Of a DNA stretch of 64,000 nucleotides, positions 47,701 through 55,612 are shown one piece after another. Every line of letters starts with the position of its first letter. The stretch's first letter is position 1. Where the stretch lies: contig CACVBU010000809.1 of NCBI GenBank assembly GCA_902728285.1, forward strand, positions 68,049 to 132,048. The letters run 5' to 3'. Under the pieces are notes generated by a model that was not told where the DNA came from, made no database searches, and saw only the letters and a program-made list of their open reading frames with translations. This stretch comes from Clytia hemisphaerica. Its lineage: Eukaryota; Cnidaria; Hydrozoa; Leptothecata; Clytiidae. The position numbers were made by a program, and so were the translations under genes.

Positions 47701-50700
47701 ACTACCAATCATTATGTAGCCATTCGATTCGTCCCCTCTTTCGTTTTTTATAGACGTAAAGTAACTTTGCTAAAGAAGAAACGAGACATTTTGTCCATAC
47801 ACGTCTTTTTTTTTTAAGAAACTAGTTTTACCAAGCAGCCTCGATGTTTCTTAAGAAATTTGGCCTTTTGAGCCTTAAATGTTTCTTACATGTTTCTATA
47901 CTTTTTGACATAATTAGCCTTGATTGGAAGGTTCTTATAAAAAACCGAATCAAAAAATGTTATTTTCTCATTCTCAGCCTCAGCATGTTTCTTAGATGTT
48001 TCTTAGTTTTTAGGCATTCTGAGCCTCATGTTTCTTAAAAGTGTGTTTCTTAAAAAAAAAAAGACGTGTATACTAACTGAAGATAAGTGCAACCCAGAAA
48101 AAAGGTCAATTCAAAATTCCTAAACTTTCAAACTGAAAATAGAAGGCGTCGTAATTGATTTCAAATTGAAGGTTGGCAATATACACGCTTTTTTTTTTAT
48201 AAGAATAGTGTACTTTGGTTGAGGGTGAGCATTATTCTTATTTTTCTATTGTTCTAAACAATAGGCCTATTGTTTTAAACCCGAAATCTCACCCTGATAT
48301 TCTTATAGAAGTTACTCTTATAAAAGAAAAAGCGTGTAAAGCTTGATTGATTTTCCTTGTTACAATCTACATTGTAATTCTGCAATCAATAAAAAAGAAA
48401 GTTCTTTTCAGTAAGGACAAAAATGTACGTGGTTGGCAGCTCAATTAAAGTAGATTTCTTTCACGTGTGAACTTAAGTTAACACAATTATAATCGAACCG
48501 CTTAGATTTCGATTTCTTTAAAGTGGGATTTTCCCCTATCAAAACAGTCGACATTTCATAACACCACGTCTCGATCTGTGCAATGGTCGACCTCCCACAA
48601 CAGAAATACATGTTTTTTTTTATAAGCAAGTTTATGCCCCTTGGTCAGACTCGTGTATGCTTAAGTTCTCAAAGCATCCAGGCATAGCTTATGCTTATTA
48701 TATGCTTAAGAATCATGCTTATGATTCACCCCCGAGCCAAGTTTTTAATGAAATTTCAGAAATTTTGTAAAAACTTGTTCAGATTTTGGGAGCAGTGGAA
48801 TGTAGCTAGCTGTGGGATGTCTTATTTTTTACTTAACCTCTACCAAACCTTTTTAAACAGATAAAAATGACCACTTGAAAAATATTTTAGGCTGACATAT
48901 ATGCTCATGTTATGCTTAGGAATTCTGCAAATCTGAGCCTTAATATGCTTTAAAAAAAACATGTAATCGGGACAAGCTGGAGTTTTTACAAGCTCTTATT
49001 TGATTTGGTTGATCGTTAACCAGTAATAAAACAATTTTGTTACTTTTTCTAAAGAACGCGTCATCGCTCTATCACTTCAAATGACCAATTAGTTAAGTAT
49101 CTTATAAAAACTCCAGCTCATCCCAAAAAATCATGATGAATGAAATTTTATTTTTCCAGGAAAACTTCTGTTAACCTCATCAGGAGAAGGCTTGATTCGC
49201 TGCTAAGCTTTTTAAAACCTTTGAAATATCCCTGTCATCGTTTAAAGTAAGGTATTTTAACCTCATTCAATTCATTTTCATTGGTATTCGGACATAGAGC
49301 TCGTACGTCGCGAGAATTTACATAGCCTATATTTTGGGGCGCCGATGTAACAAAAAAAAAAAGTTTACCGGCAGGAAATTCTAGCGTCTGAGAAACAAAT
49401 CGAGTTAAGCAGGTTGAAAGGAATTCCCAGCAGACCTTTATGCTAGCTATTCTAAGTACCGAGATCAACTCCAAGCTTCAAAATGAAGAGCGTCACAATT
49501 GAAATAACTTCTAGTCTACTTTGCTCCGACAATCTCACTTCCTGATTTCAAATTATTCCATATTCCAATAGTTTCAAAACAAATCGCAAATTTTATTCCA
49601 AAAGGTTGCAAACAACCTCTAGCATTCTACGGGGCCATGCATTTTTCATTTGTCAACTTCCCACAGTATTTATTAATTTTGTAACTTGATCGCTCTATTG
49701 ACATTTTAGATTTTGTCAAAACTTAAACTCGGTTCCTTTTTGGACACTTAGTTATTATTTGTATGTCAAGATGATGAATGCAAGCCTCCTGTATTTCCCC
49801 CTTAACATTATGTATGACTAAAGGAGGTCAAATTCAGGTTATTTTTTAAAGCTATTGATGAAATTCAGGCTTAGTTATATCCCTAAGGTCCATGGTAATG
49901 GGCACGGATAGAGCGCATGGAGATTAAAAACAAATGCGCTTGACTGTCAACTATATGATTTCAAATTTGGTCTGAGAGTGTGTAGACCGAACCTCTAGAA
50001 CCCCGGACGAAGCTTTTTAAGTCTAATTTTCTCCAAATTTCCCTCTGGAAATGAATATACTTTTAAGAGACTTCTCTAAAAGCTGAAAGGCTGTTGGAAA
50101 GCAGTTATCTAAACCAGTTTATATTCTAACTTGGTCAAAACTATTTTTTCATAAATAACATTTGGCTTTTCGTCCAACTTAGCCCGCACACTCTTCTTAA
50201 AGATGAGCCTTCAAGAGATAGGGAACAGGTCTGAAGCATGGGTTTTAAAACAAACGATATGATTTCGAGAGATTTATAGTCAGCGTGATTCTCTGCATCG
50301 TTTTTATATAAGATAGAAGTAAGTTATCTATAATTTTGAAATGCTGTCACATTATCTATGATTGTTTTAAGTGGATTATTGTATAAGGGATCAGTGACAA
50401 ACAGCCTTCTAATATTTGTCTACATAGCGGCTGTATTACTGAGGTTAAGCATACCAGGATAATCACGACGACGGACGAAAAATGTAATAGGCTAGTGAAA
50501 ATACGAAATTTGATTGGTTGAAACTCGCTAGCCTGTTAAAGTGTTCGTTCGTCGTCGTGATTTTACCGATTTGCTTAACTTCACTATTATGTCCTCATAT
50601 AAAAATACTACAGATATATCAAGCGTCTGCCTTTTTCGAGACACAAGAGCGCGGGAATATTCTTATAAAGAGTTAATTTAAAATAATAAATTGCCGCGGG

Positions 50701-52802
50701 AGAGTGGTTTGGAAACATGATAAGCCCAATAGGTCAGCTGACACAAAATAAAAATTTACTAGTCTTACAAGTTTACTAGTCGTAGTTTTATCCTGTGCGC
50801 AGCTTTATGCGAACTTTCGTTCTTGGACATGTACACGTTTTTTAAACATACATCTTGAATTTTTGAAGCCTTTGGATGTTCTCAATTTTTTGAGTTTTAA
50901 GTTTGAAAGTATTTTTAAAAAAGTTCTTATTTTCACCATATTTTTCTGAAATTTTTTTATTTTAGAGTCTGTAAAGAAATATGGTATTTTAAAGTCTGTA
51001 TTCTTAAGTTTGACTATTGTTGTCTTTCATTCATTTAATTTAATCCATCACTCACTTTCCAACAGCCATAACGGTTTTAACCTCTCTTTAGCCTGAATAA
51101 CAAACCTCTTTAAAACCACAGGCAATAGAGGAGCATGAAACCGTTAATGGCTGTCAGCAGCCTAACTTCTCTAATTTTTTACACGTGCGCCAATCAATCT
51201 AAATCCTCATTCTCAATTTTTCTTGCTTTAAATTCCTCAATAGACCTCTTCGGATGTAAAGTCAATGCTCTCTTGTTATAATCATAAGCCGTAAAATTAC
51301 AACCAGGCAACCTTATTTAAGTTTTTAAGAATTACGCGAAATCGATTTTCAAGTTTTAAAAGTATTTTTGGAAATTTGCCAACTTGATAGTGAACCAACC
51401 ACTAAGAGATCAAATAGATTAGTCAGGTGATATCAACAAAACCTTCCTGCTGGTTCTGATTAAAAGAGTTCAAAATATTTCTAATCGGAAATAAAAAATT
51501 CCGCTGTTAACAACTTGAGGGACCCCGAAGTCAACCAGCGGACCCCTATCGGAGTCTAAAACTAAAATCAATGTTTTGTTTAAAAAAGGAATTAAAGTAT
51601 TGAGCGTACCTTCATTCATTTTTGGTTTATTTTCCATCTCACAGAAAATTCAAATCTATCAGCCTATATATTACTATTAAATTTACAATATAGCTGTGTA
51701 TCTATTTCTTGTTACATTGTTTCTCGAATTTCGTTGAATCTAAAACGCCTCTGCCTGCCTCTGCCTCTTTTGTATGTGGAGTTTCAATTGATCGTAAGCC
51801 TGTAAGATTGTTTCATTTTTTGGCTAGATTATCTTATTAAAACCATTCAAAAAATTTCAGATAAAGAAATCCAAAAAGTTAAAGCACTTTAAAAGGAGAA
51901 AATACTATCGGTTAACGAAACGATATCACTTTGTGAAAAAAGTTATCCATACAAGGTTTGACATGATGTTTTCAAATCAAAATACTGGTGTGGGGGTCCA
52001 CCGGGTCTGTGACACAGGGGTGTCAGTTACAAATCACCATTGTTGTAGGGTTTTGCCGGTTTTCCTTTTTCTTCCCTGATGTGAAACAGATGGCTGTCTA
52101 GTGAGAAATTTTTCAACTAGCTTTATAATGATGTAATATGAATGTTGTTTGTGTAGAAAGTGAGAAAAATGAAGAAGAAGGCCAAGTTTTGGAAGATCTT
52201 CTATATATTAATACGCTGCTAATTCGTTTGTGTTTACAACATTTTTGTAAAAATGGCGTTGAACCTTCATCTTTCCGTATCTTAAGCAGATTCTCTACCA
52301 TTAGACTAACTTTGGAATGCCCAGATACGATGTTCTATACAGGAACTTCGGAGCTGGGCGAGTTAAAATCAACCTTCTTCCCATACATTTTCACTTTTTA
52401 GCTTTATTTTTTCATTTTGAAGAATTCTTATTCAGATGCTTATTAAAACCTTTTTGTTACATTGGCAGCTCTTTGACACTTTTTACGACAGCTATATTTT
52501 CTGTTAGAGTTTTTTATATGAGTAGGAATTCACTGGATTAGAACACGCAGCGTGCGACGCTGCGCATACGGCTAGTTTACTTAAAATCTTTGAAATAGAC
52601 ATAAATTTTCATGTGAATACACCTTTCAGGGTCGTTTTCATTCGATTTTCTCAAATTTGGCTAAATTTTCTCATAGAGTCCAATTTTAAGACCCTAATTT
52701 TTTGTCGGCACATATGGTAGTTTTCAGGTCAAGTGCCCCTTCCTAGGGAATATTGGTAATAAAGGCATTGAAAGTCACATTCTTACCGTCCTTGTTTGCC
52801 AT
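28352..52802 (-). CDS. MLCK-like Ser/Thr kinase with calmodulin-binding segment and long charged-helix tail (9 exons)
   Basis: Exons, 5' to 3' on the minus strand: 52802-52787, 40902-40788, 38489-38281, 37959-37829, 36107-35975, 31665-31431, 30850-30805, 30470-30402, 29755-28352. All introns are GT-AG and every phase joins, giving 2358 nt (785 aa). Residues about 36-294 form a kinase domain: GKGKFG loop (43-48), Lys65, Glu80, HLDLKPEN (153-160), DFG (178-180), TPEFIAPE (197-204), GLSPFMGD. HLDLK and the SPFMGD/NET region are typical of myosin light chain kinases, whereas DAPK has HFDLK. Residues 308-335 (FIARRRWQRTMNTIKAVSRL and following) match the autoinhibitory/calmodulin-binding helix of MLCK in position and spacing. 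Residues about 357-605 and 640-710 are almost only K, E, R and A, suggesting single alpha-helix. No Ig or FN3 domains are seen. Likely role (inference): Ca2+/calmodulin-controlled phosphorylation of myosin regulatory light chain on the cytoskeleton. Exon 1 is the least certain part. Confidence 0.85.
30402..30470 (-). CDS. MLCK-like gene, exon 8 (autoinhibitory linker)
   Basis: A 69-nt phase-0 exon between a TTTTTTCTCTCGCAG acceptor and a GTAACC donor. It encodes NEGSERKIDTSNLKKFIARRRWQ. The LKKFIARRRWQ part corresponds to the MKKYMARRKWQ-type segment that precedes the calmodulin-binding helix in vertebrate MLCK (recalled family feature). Confidence 0.85.
30805..30850 (-). CDS. MLCK-like gene, exon 7 (subdomain XI)
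   Basis: A 46-nt exon between a TTTTTAG acceptor and a GTAAGT donor. It encodes QRLTVAECLEHSWLR, matching the RL...CLxHPWL end of MLCK kinase domains, with S in place of P. It is too short to show up as an ORF. Confidence 0.85.
31431..31665 (-). CDS. MLCK-like gene, exon 6 (APE to C-lobe)
   Basis: The acceptor is TCTTTGCAG and the donor is GTAAGT. It encodes APEVLKYDP, DMWSLGVITYVLLSG, LSPFMGDDDNETMENV, then an acidic stretch and VKLFIQDLL. Confidence 0.92.
32186..33223 (+). CDS. uncharacterised coiled-coil protein, single exon, nested in a kinase intron
   Basis: 345 aa from ATG 32186 (MDSAHADER...); the four upstream in-frame codons start at TTG and are not a plausible start. Residues about 25-200 are a highly charged coiled coil with repeated short blocks (HEKE, KEHES, LEKD, MEKEK). 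Residues about 205-345 look globular, with aromatic residues (LLWGIDRFIKGVKSN, YTEWYERM, HIEDFYFGEKNSLIFLVEF). I do not recognise the family. The gene is intronless and lies entirely inside the 31666-35974 intron of the minus-strand kinase gene, on the opposite strand. Two AATAAA hexamers 265-300 bp past the stop support a real transcription unit. It could also be a domesticated or recent transposon-derived ORF, but no transposase or reverse transcriptase motif is visible. Confidence 0.7.
   Translation: MDSAHADERNLAHCADGRSTMRTDNREMTKIKEDHAKEIEKIQFENKIKFLESENNNRMKIMQLEKDNQSLTYQLQMLKLQTSHEVDSKKMVADHELEKKLVEKDKEIAAKEMKIKDMEKAALVKDREHQKKLLEIRNEMMIVKEKEHESKIKDLEHSNEEKLAQMEKEKSLEIQAFRTENQMTKALGGASSKENDVRNAVPIKEEQLLWGIDRFIKGVKSNLNLFSSYTEWYERMSSDLLTHKIPEYVSMERYCFIRKEYSEKHDLLYFYSIRNTCDLPKEFNNISLTTEIEEEGTKIFLLHPNELSNNTYRKKWGQTPSFEHIEDFYFGEKNSLIFLVEFPKN
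33489..33523 (+). terminator. paired AATAAA poly(A) signals after the nested coiled-coil gene
   Basis: AATAAA occurs at 33489-33494 and again at 33518-33523, in an AT-rich stretch 265-300 bp after the stop codon. Confidence 0.45.
33599..34722 (+). mobile_element. 'GGACCTACC' TIR element, best full-length copy
   Basis: TTTTTGGACCTACCCCGGTGGAGGTCC start, GTTCG/GTCCG microsatellite, two tandem GCCCGATTTTCGAAAAAA ... ATCAAGCAGATTTT-like modules, end ACCAGGTAGGTCC. 1124 bp, no transposase ORF. Located in an intron of the kinase gene, just 3' of the nested gene. Confidence 0.8.
34906..35974. other. kinase-gene intron, no other feature
   Basis: AT-rich; contains a lone GGTAGGTC end-like sequence at about 35642. 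No gene found. Confidence 0.4.
35975..36107 (-). CDS. MLCK-like gene, exon 5 (PEN, DFG, GTPEF)
   Basis: The acceptor is CGTTTTTAG and the donor is GTAGGT. It encodes PENILCLGGG, KLIDFGMTR and MGGTPEFI. DFGMTR replaces the DFGLAR usual in MLCKs. Confidence 0.92.
37212..37579. mobile_element. C-rich TIR MITE, copy 2
   Basis: TA|CTCTTGTCTCCCGAATAG ... TATTCGGGAGACAAGAG|TA; same order of C-runs and AT core (TTCGAATAATT.AATATTTTATT) as 7881-8260. Lies in a kinase-gene intron. Confidence 0.85.
37829..37959 (-). CDS. MLCK-like gene, exon 4 (alpha-D to catalytic loop)
   Basis: The acceptor is TTTTTGTTCAG and the donor is GTATTG. It encodes GGELFEKVV, LTERQVIRYMKQ and NMVHLDLK with catalytic Asp155, ending in phase 0 immediately before PEN. 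Confidence 0.92.
38281..38489 (-). CDS. MLCK-like gene, exon 3 (N-lobe)
   Basis: The acceptor is TTTGTTTCCAG and the donor is GTATGA. It encodes GKFGVVYK, FAAKFVRK (ATP-anchoring Lys65), LREIEMMN (alpha-C Glu80) and MELVTG (hinge). Confidence 0.9.
38490..40346. other. kinase-gene intron with an unclassified repeat-like block
   Basis: At about 39718-40065, a TATACACCACTGTCTCACAGCC end and a right end GGGTCTGTAACACAAGGGTATATA are roughly inverted, with CCAGTGGGG words repeated inside; probably a decayed MITE. At 39121-39147, GAAATAGTG and CACTATTTC form a small hairpin. Confidence 0.4.
40347..40615 (-). mobile_element. tRNA-derived SINE, uninterrupted copy
   Basis: On the minus strand: tRNA-like head with GTGGGTTCAATCCCTGGCC (B-box) and a GTAGTGCAAAGGTGGG A-box-like stretch, then GGGTCATACC, GGTACTTGATGCCTCTCTGC, a CACCCTCCATTACCTTTGGG body and GACTGCGGTTGC end. 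Confidence 0.7.
40788..40902 (-). CDS. MLCK-like gene, exon 2 (N-terminal lead to P-loop)
   Basis: The acceptor is TTTCTAG and the donor is GTATGT. It encodes an acidic lead (VAELEEGDCLELEARPP), then NLEELG, the start of kinase subdomain I; the glycine loop is split across this junction. Confidence 0.8.
41528..41815. mobile_element. CACTGACCTTTATATA MITE, copy 1
   Basis: CACTGACCTTTATATATCCC ... GGGTATATAAAGGTCAGTG; long inverted ends, interior includes GGCTGATATAGCTTGGTACA. In kinase intron 1. Confidence 0.75.
42190..42432 (+). mobile_element. GTTCTTA-type MITE, degenerate copy (C3)
   Basis: AGAGCATCCAAAATTTTAGA, AGATGTTCTTAGC, GTTCTTATAAAG and right end AAAACGTGTA; lies 108 bp from a second copy in the same orientation. 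Confidence 0.6.
42540..42760 (+). mobile_element. GTTCTTA-type MITE (C2)
   Basis: TA|CACGTTTTTTGTAAGAACAT ... GTTCTTATAAAAAAGACGTG|TA with repeated ATGTTCTTAAC words. Confidence 0.75.
43144..43347. mobile_element. ATAGACCTTTTCATAAAT MITE, uninterrupted copy
   Basis: ATAGACCTTTTCATAAAT...GTCACGAACA at the left pairs with TGTTCGTGACG..ATTTATGAAAAG at the right, with GCCTCGTTTTGAAA / GAATACGAGGC inside. Confidence 0.8.
45060..45345. other. GC-rich island in kinase intron 1, unclassified
   Basis: CCCCGGGCGTGGGGTACTTA, GGTACGGCATGTGCTGCCGT, then a run of ten or more C. Composition is unlike its surroundings; overlapping frames exist on both strands but show no motif. Possibly transposon-derived. 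Confidence 0.35.
45816..45987. mobile_element. pogo/Tigger-like MITE
   Basis: TA|CAGTTGACGCTCTCTAATTC ... GAATTAGAGAGCGTCAACTG|TA. The CAGT terminus and TA duplication are characteristic of pogo-type Tc1/mariner elements. Confidence 0.85.
46780..47275 (+). repeat. diverged tandem duplication, unit about 240 bp
   Basis: CAACAAACAGAATCG (46851) and CAACAAGTAAAATCG (47092) start parallel blocks; both continue to AACAAAAATCCAAAAAGA and CTATCAAAATCTCCTAAGA / CTAGCAAAATCTCCTAAGA. Confidence 0.6.
47798..48070 (+). mobile_element. TA-flanked MITE, TTTCTTA type (B)
   Basis: TA|CACGTCTTTTTTTTTTAAGA ... AAAAAAAAAAAGACGTG|TA; TGTTTCTTA occurs about six times inside. Confidence 0.8.
48182..48338 (+). 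mobile_element. TA-flanked MITE, ATTCTT type (A2)
   Basis: TA|CACGCTTTTTTTTTTATAAG ... CTTATAAAAGAAAAAGCGTG|TA, with ATTCTTAT near both sides. Confidence 0.8.
48607..48965 (+). mobile_element. TA-flanked MITE, ATGCTTA type (D1)
   Basis: TA|CATGTTTTTTTTTATAAGCA ... ATGCTTTAAAAAAAACATG|TA; ATGCTTA/TAAGCAT repeats about eight times. It is the inverted counterpart of 55296-55612. Confidence 0.8.
48966..49130. mobile_element. GCTGGAGTTTTTACAAG MITE, copy 1
   Basis: CAAGCTGGAGTTTTTACAAG ... CTTATAAAAACTCCAGCT, with TTGATTTGGTTGATCGTTA inside; abuts D1. Second copy at 63716-63872. Confidence 0.75.
49131..50438. other. kinase intron 1 sequence, nothing recognised
   Basis: AT-rich; no exon, repeat or RNA gene that I can support. 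Confidence 0.4.
50439..50587. mobile_element. CACGACGACG fold-back MITE, copy 2
   Basis: GAGGTTAAGCATACCAGGAT then AATCACGACGACG; right CGTCGTCGTGATTTTACCGA then TTGCTTAACTTCAC. Nearly identical to 8976-9121. Confidence 0.8.
50833..51010 (+). mobile_element. GTTCTTA-type MITE fragment, right end lost
   Basis: TA|CACGTTTTTTAAACATACAT, TTTGGATGTTC, AAAGTTCTTATTTTCACC; no right terminus. Confidence 0.5.
51061..51157. repeat. short fold-back repeat
   Basis: ACAGCCATAACGGTTTT pairs with AAACCGTTAATGGCTGT, with AACCTCTTTA / GAGG words between. Confidence 0.5.
52245..52325 (-). repeat. tRNA-like (glycine-type A-box) fragment
   Basis: Minus strand TTAGTCTAATGGTAGAGAAT then AAGGTTCAACGCC resembles A and B boxes, but the acceptor and T stems do not pair well. 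More likely a SINE head or tRNA pseudogene than a working tRNA. Confidence 0.3.
52787..52802 (-). CDS. MLCK-like gene, exon 1 (start codon exon)
   Basis: Sixteen coding bases, MANKD plus one base, ending at a GTAAGA donor. The ATG has A at -3 and G at +4. The phase-1 end fits exon 2, which begins with two bases (G|GT). The intron that follows is 11.9 kb, so another first exon or an extra small exon cannot be excluded. Confidence 0.6.
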
Positions 52803-53985
52803 TGTGAACCAGATTTTAACACTTCTCACAAATTCCAACAAACTTCACTATATTATTTTTTTGTTTCTCTGCTTCTTCTACTTAAGAAATCAACGAGAAA
52901 ACCATGAATAAAATTTACTCCAAAAAGCAGACCTTACAGTGGACAATTTCTTCAACAAATTATTCTGAAAAGAAAACCAACAAAAAGCCGCTGGATCCGC
53001 TTCATTAAAGTCTGTATCGATATAATCTGCAGCGAAGACAGAAGATGCTGTAACTATTGACAGAATTTGAATTGAATAGTGGTTTTGGGCTTGTTGAAAA
53101 GATAATCGGGAGTGGCCAATAATAGAAAATAGAAAAAAAAGAAAAGGTTTTTAATAGATTTTTCACCCCTTTGAGAGACTTTCGAGGGTGTCAAAAAGGG
53201 ACCCTTATGGCTCGCACATACCCGGCACCAATTTTGGCTAAGTCACCCTCAGATGACGTTTCTTCATCGTCTTGATTTCTTTTTCTTCAATTTTTATTGT
53301 TTATTTTTTTCTATTTAGCGATACTCCACTCTTGATTAACTTTTCAACGAACACAAAACCGCTAATTAATTCAAAGCCTATCAAAAGTCATAGCCTCCGC
53401 CGCAGATTATATCGAGACACACATCAAATAAAAAGCACCAGTTGCAATAATATCCCACCAAATAATAAACAACAATCTGTCTCAAATTTTAAGATTTCCA
53501 TACAAAATATGACGAGAAATTTTTCAACGATCGTCAAAATATTTTTTTCTCATCTCATCTCTAGTCGTCCAACAAAAAGGAAGGATTAGCTGGTTTGGAG
53601 CGCGTTTGACAGTGTATCTCTTTTTGTTTCATTGAATTTTTGTTTATTGTTGATGCGTCCAATTATCTGAACAATTTTAAACTACAGCAAAAGGCTGGCA
53701 AGCGAGTAAAAAAATCGATTTAAACAACACACTGTTTGAAGGTTTTATTGTCTTTTTTTTCTAATCTGTTATTTTTTATTTTTTGTTTATAAGCATCTTT
53801 TGCTTTAAGAAAACTTATTAATACTATCAGTATTGATGATTGCTAATTCCGGTATTCCTGGGATGTATGACCGTTGTGGTTATGTTAGACAAGAATTATC
53901 CCACCTTTTGGATATTATACGTATAATAACCAGATTTTAACAAGTCATGTTTGGTTAAATATTTTTCACATTGATGAGTTCTGTT
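52803..53985. other. region upstream of the MLCK-like start exon
   Basis: The presumed promoter/5'UTR side of the kinase gene. AT-rich; no TATA or operator that I can defend. The plus-strand frame 53272-53589 lacks motifs. Confidence 0.35.
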
Positions 53986-54372
53986 CACTGACCTTTATAT
54001 ACCCTGGACACTGTTACTCGAGAATAGGCGTAGCGAGATACCCTGCAAAATTTATAAGGGAATGCAGACGTTTATGACATATTCATTATCTTTTGATTAA
54101 ACAAAGGCTATAATTACAGTGTCGTAAAAACCGCTCTCATCCATAAATTTTGCAGGGTATCTCGCTACGCCTATGCCGATCTCGCCTAAAGCAAAACCTT
54201 GATCGGAGTATTTTAAAAGTGTCACCCTAATTATAACACTACTAAAATTTTTACAATGGAATACTGCATTGGATACATAAATTGACCCACATCCATTTGG
54301 GTACCACTTTTATAAAAGCTTTGATCGAAGATGACGGATATAGCTTGATTCAGGGTATATAAATATCAGTGG
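53986..54372. mobile_element. CACTGACCTTTATATA MITE, copy 2, carrying a nested element
   Basis: CACTGACCTTTATATACCCT ... AGGGTATATAAATATCAGTG. Contains the 54024-54174 fold-back, absent from copy 1. Confidence 0.75.
54024..54174. mobile_element. nested fold-back MITE ATAGGCGTAGCGAGATACCC
   Basis: ATAGGCGTAGCGAGATACCC then TGCAAAATTTATAA at the left is mirrored by ATAAATTTTGCAGGGTATCT then CGCTACGCCTAT at the right. Confidence 0.85.
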
Positions 54373-54847
54373 TACTGTCATCAATAGATTCGCCCTATTT
54401 TCAACCCCCATGACCATGCTAAAATCTGCATGAAAAGTTTTGATACGGAAATTCTCACAATTTCACAAAACAGCACCCGAAGATTCAGCATGATCGATTT
54501 ATTATGCTTATAAAAATGTCTTAATCGATTTATTTTGTTATTGTGACACACAAAGGAAAATCCCTATGATTTCTGATTTAAAATTTTTTATACAAAAAAG
54601 GGGCTTAGCGCAAATTGATAGGCGGGATAGAGAGAAACTGTTGCATGGTGAGTATTAAAAAGAAATAATTGACAAAAAGACATTAGTGACAAATAAAAAG
54701 CTTTGCTCCATTGATCCTGTCATTAATTGATGACACAGTAAGCAACACAAATTTAAGGCTGGCTTTTCTGCTGTTTCTTCTCTCCTAAACTGAAAAACCA
54801 ATTTTTTTTCTATTTTTTAGCATTATTGTGAAAATGAATACAATGTT

Positions 54848-54945
54848 CCCAGCTAACACCCAACGTTGTTTCAACGTTCATCTAACGTAATATGGACATT
54901 TTGAACGTTAGACAAACGTTAGAACAACGTTTTGTGCCAGCTGGG
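54848..54945. mobile_element. AACGTT-repeat MITE, copy 2
   Basis: CCCAGCTAACACCCAACGTT ... AACGTTTTGTGCCAGCTGGG, with AACGTT or AACGT about seven times. Confidence 0.8.
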
Positions 54946-55004
54946 TTAGCACGCAATATCTTGCCTCGGAATAACAAAAAGATAAGTTCAGTGGAACTTT
55001 GAAT

Positions 55005-55297
55005 TACCTTAAAGGAAGAAATTTTGGGGGAAAGAAAATTTGGCGGATTTGGCGGATTTGGCCAGAATCCGCCAAATCAAGTTCCCGCCAAATTAAACTT
55101 TTTGAAAATATGATGGTGGTTTTGCATTTTTTTTGCTGTTTTTACGCCATTTTAAGGATAAATTTTTCAGCAAACGCCAAATTAAATTCCCGCCAAATTT
55201 AGTTTTTTCGTCCATCCGCCAAATTAAATTCCCTCTATAAAACCTTTTTGGCCATCCGCCAAATTAAATTCCCGCCAAAATTTCTTCCTTTAAGGTA
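55005..55297. mobile_element. TA-flanked CCTTAAAGGAAG MITE with CGCCAAATTAAATT repeats
   Basis: TA|CCTTAAAGGAAGAAATTTTG ... CAAAATTTCTTCCTTTAAGG|TA; CCGCCAAATTAAATTCCCGC words repeat inside. It shares its right TA with the next MITE. Confidence 0.8.
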
Positions 55298-55612
55298 CAT
55301 GTTTTTTTTTATAAGCATAACGCTTATAAGCATATGAAGGCTCAGATTTGCAGAATTCCTAAGCATAACATGAGCTTATATGTCAGCCTAAAATATTTTT
55401 CAAGTGGTCATTTTTATCTGTTTAAAAAGGTTTGGTAGAGGTCAAGTAAAAAATAAGACATTCCACGGCTATTAAAAACTTGGCTCAGGGTGAATCATAA
55501 GCATGATTCTTAAGCATATAATAAGCATAAACTATGCCTGGATGCTTTGAACACTTAAACATACATGAGCCTGACCAAGGGGCATACACTTGCTTATAAA
55601 AAAAAACATGTA
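55296..55612 (-). mobile_element. TA-flanked MITE, ATGCTTA type (D2), inverted relative to D1
   Basis: TA|CATGTTTTTTTTTTATAAGC ... GCTTATAAAAAAAAACATG|TA. Reading its minus strand reproduces D1, including GACATATAAGCTCATGTTATG-like and CACCCTGAGCCAAG blocks. Confidence 0.85.

Noticed and set aside
52138-52401. Plus-strand 87-codon ORF near the kinase start
   Set aside because: It overlaps a tRNA-like fragment on the other strand and has no recognisable domain.
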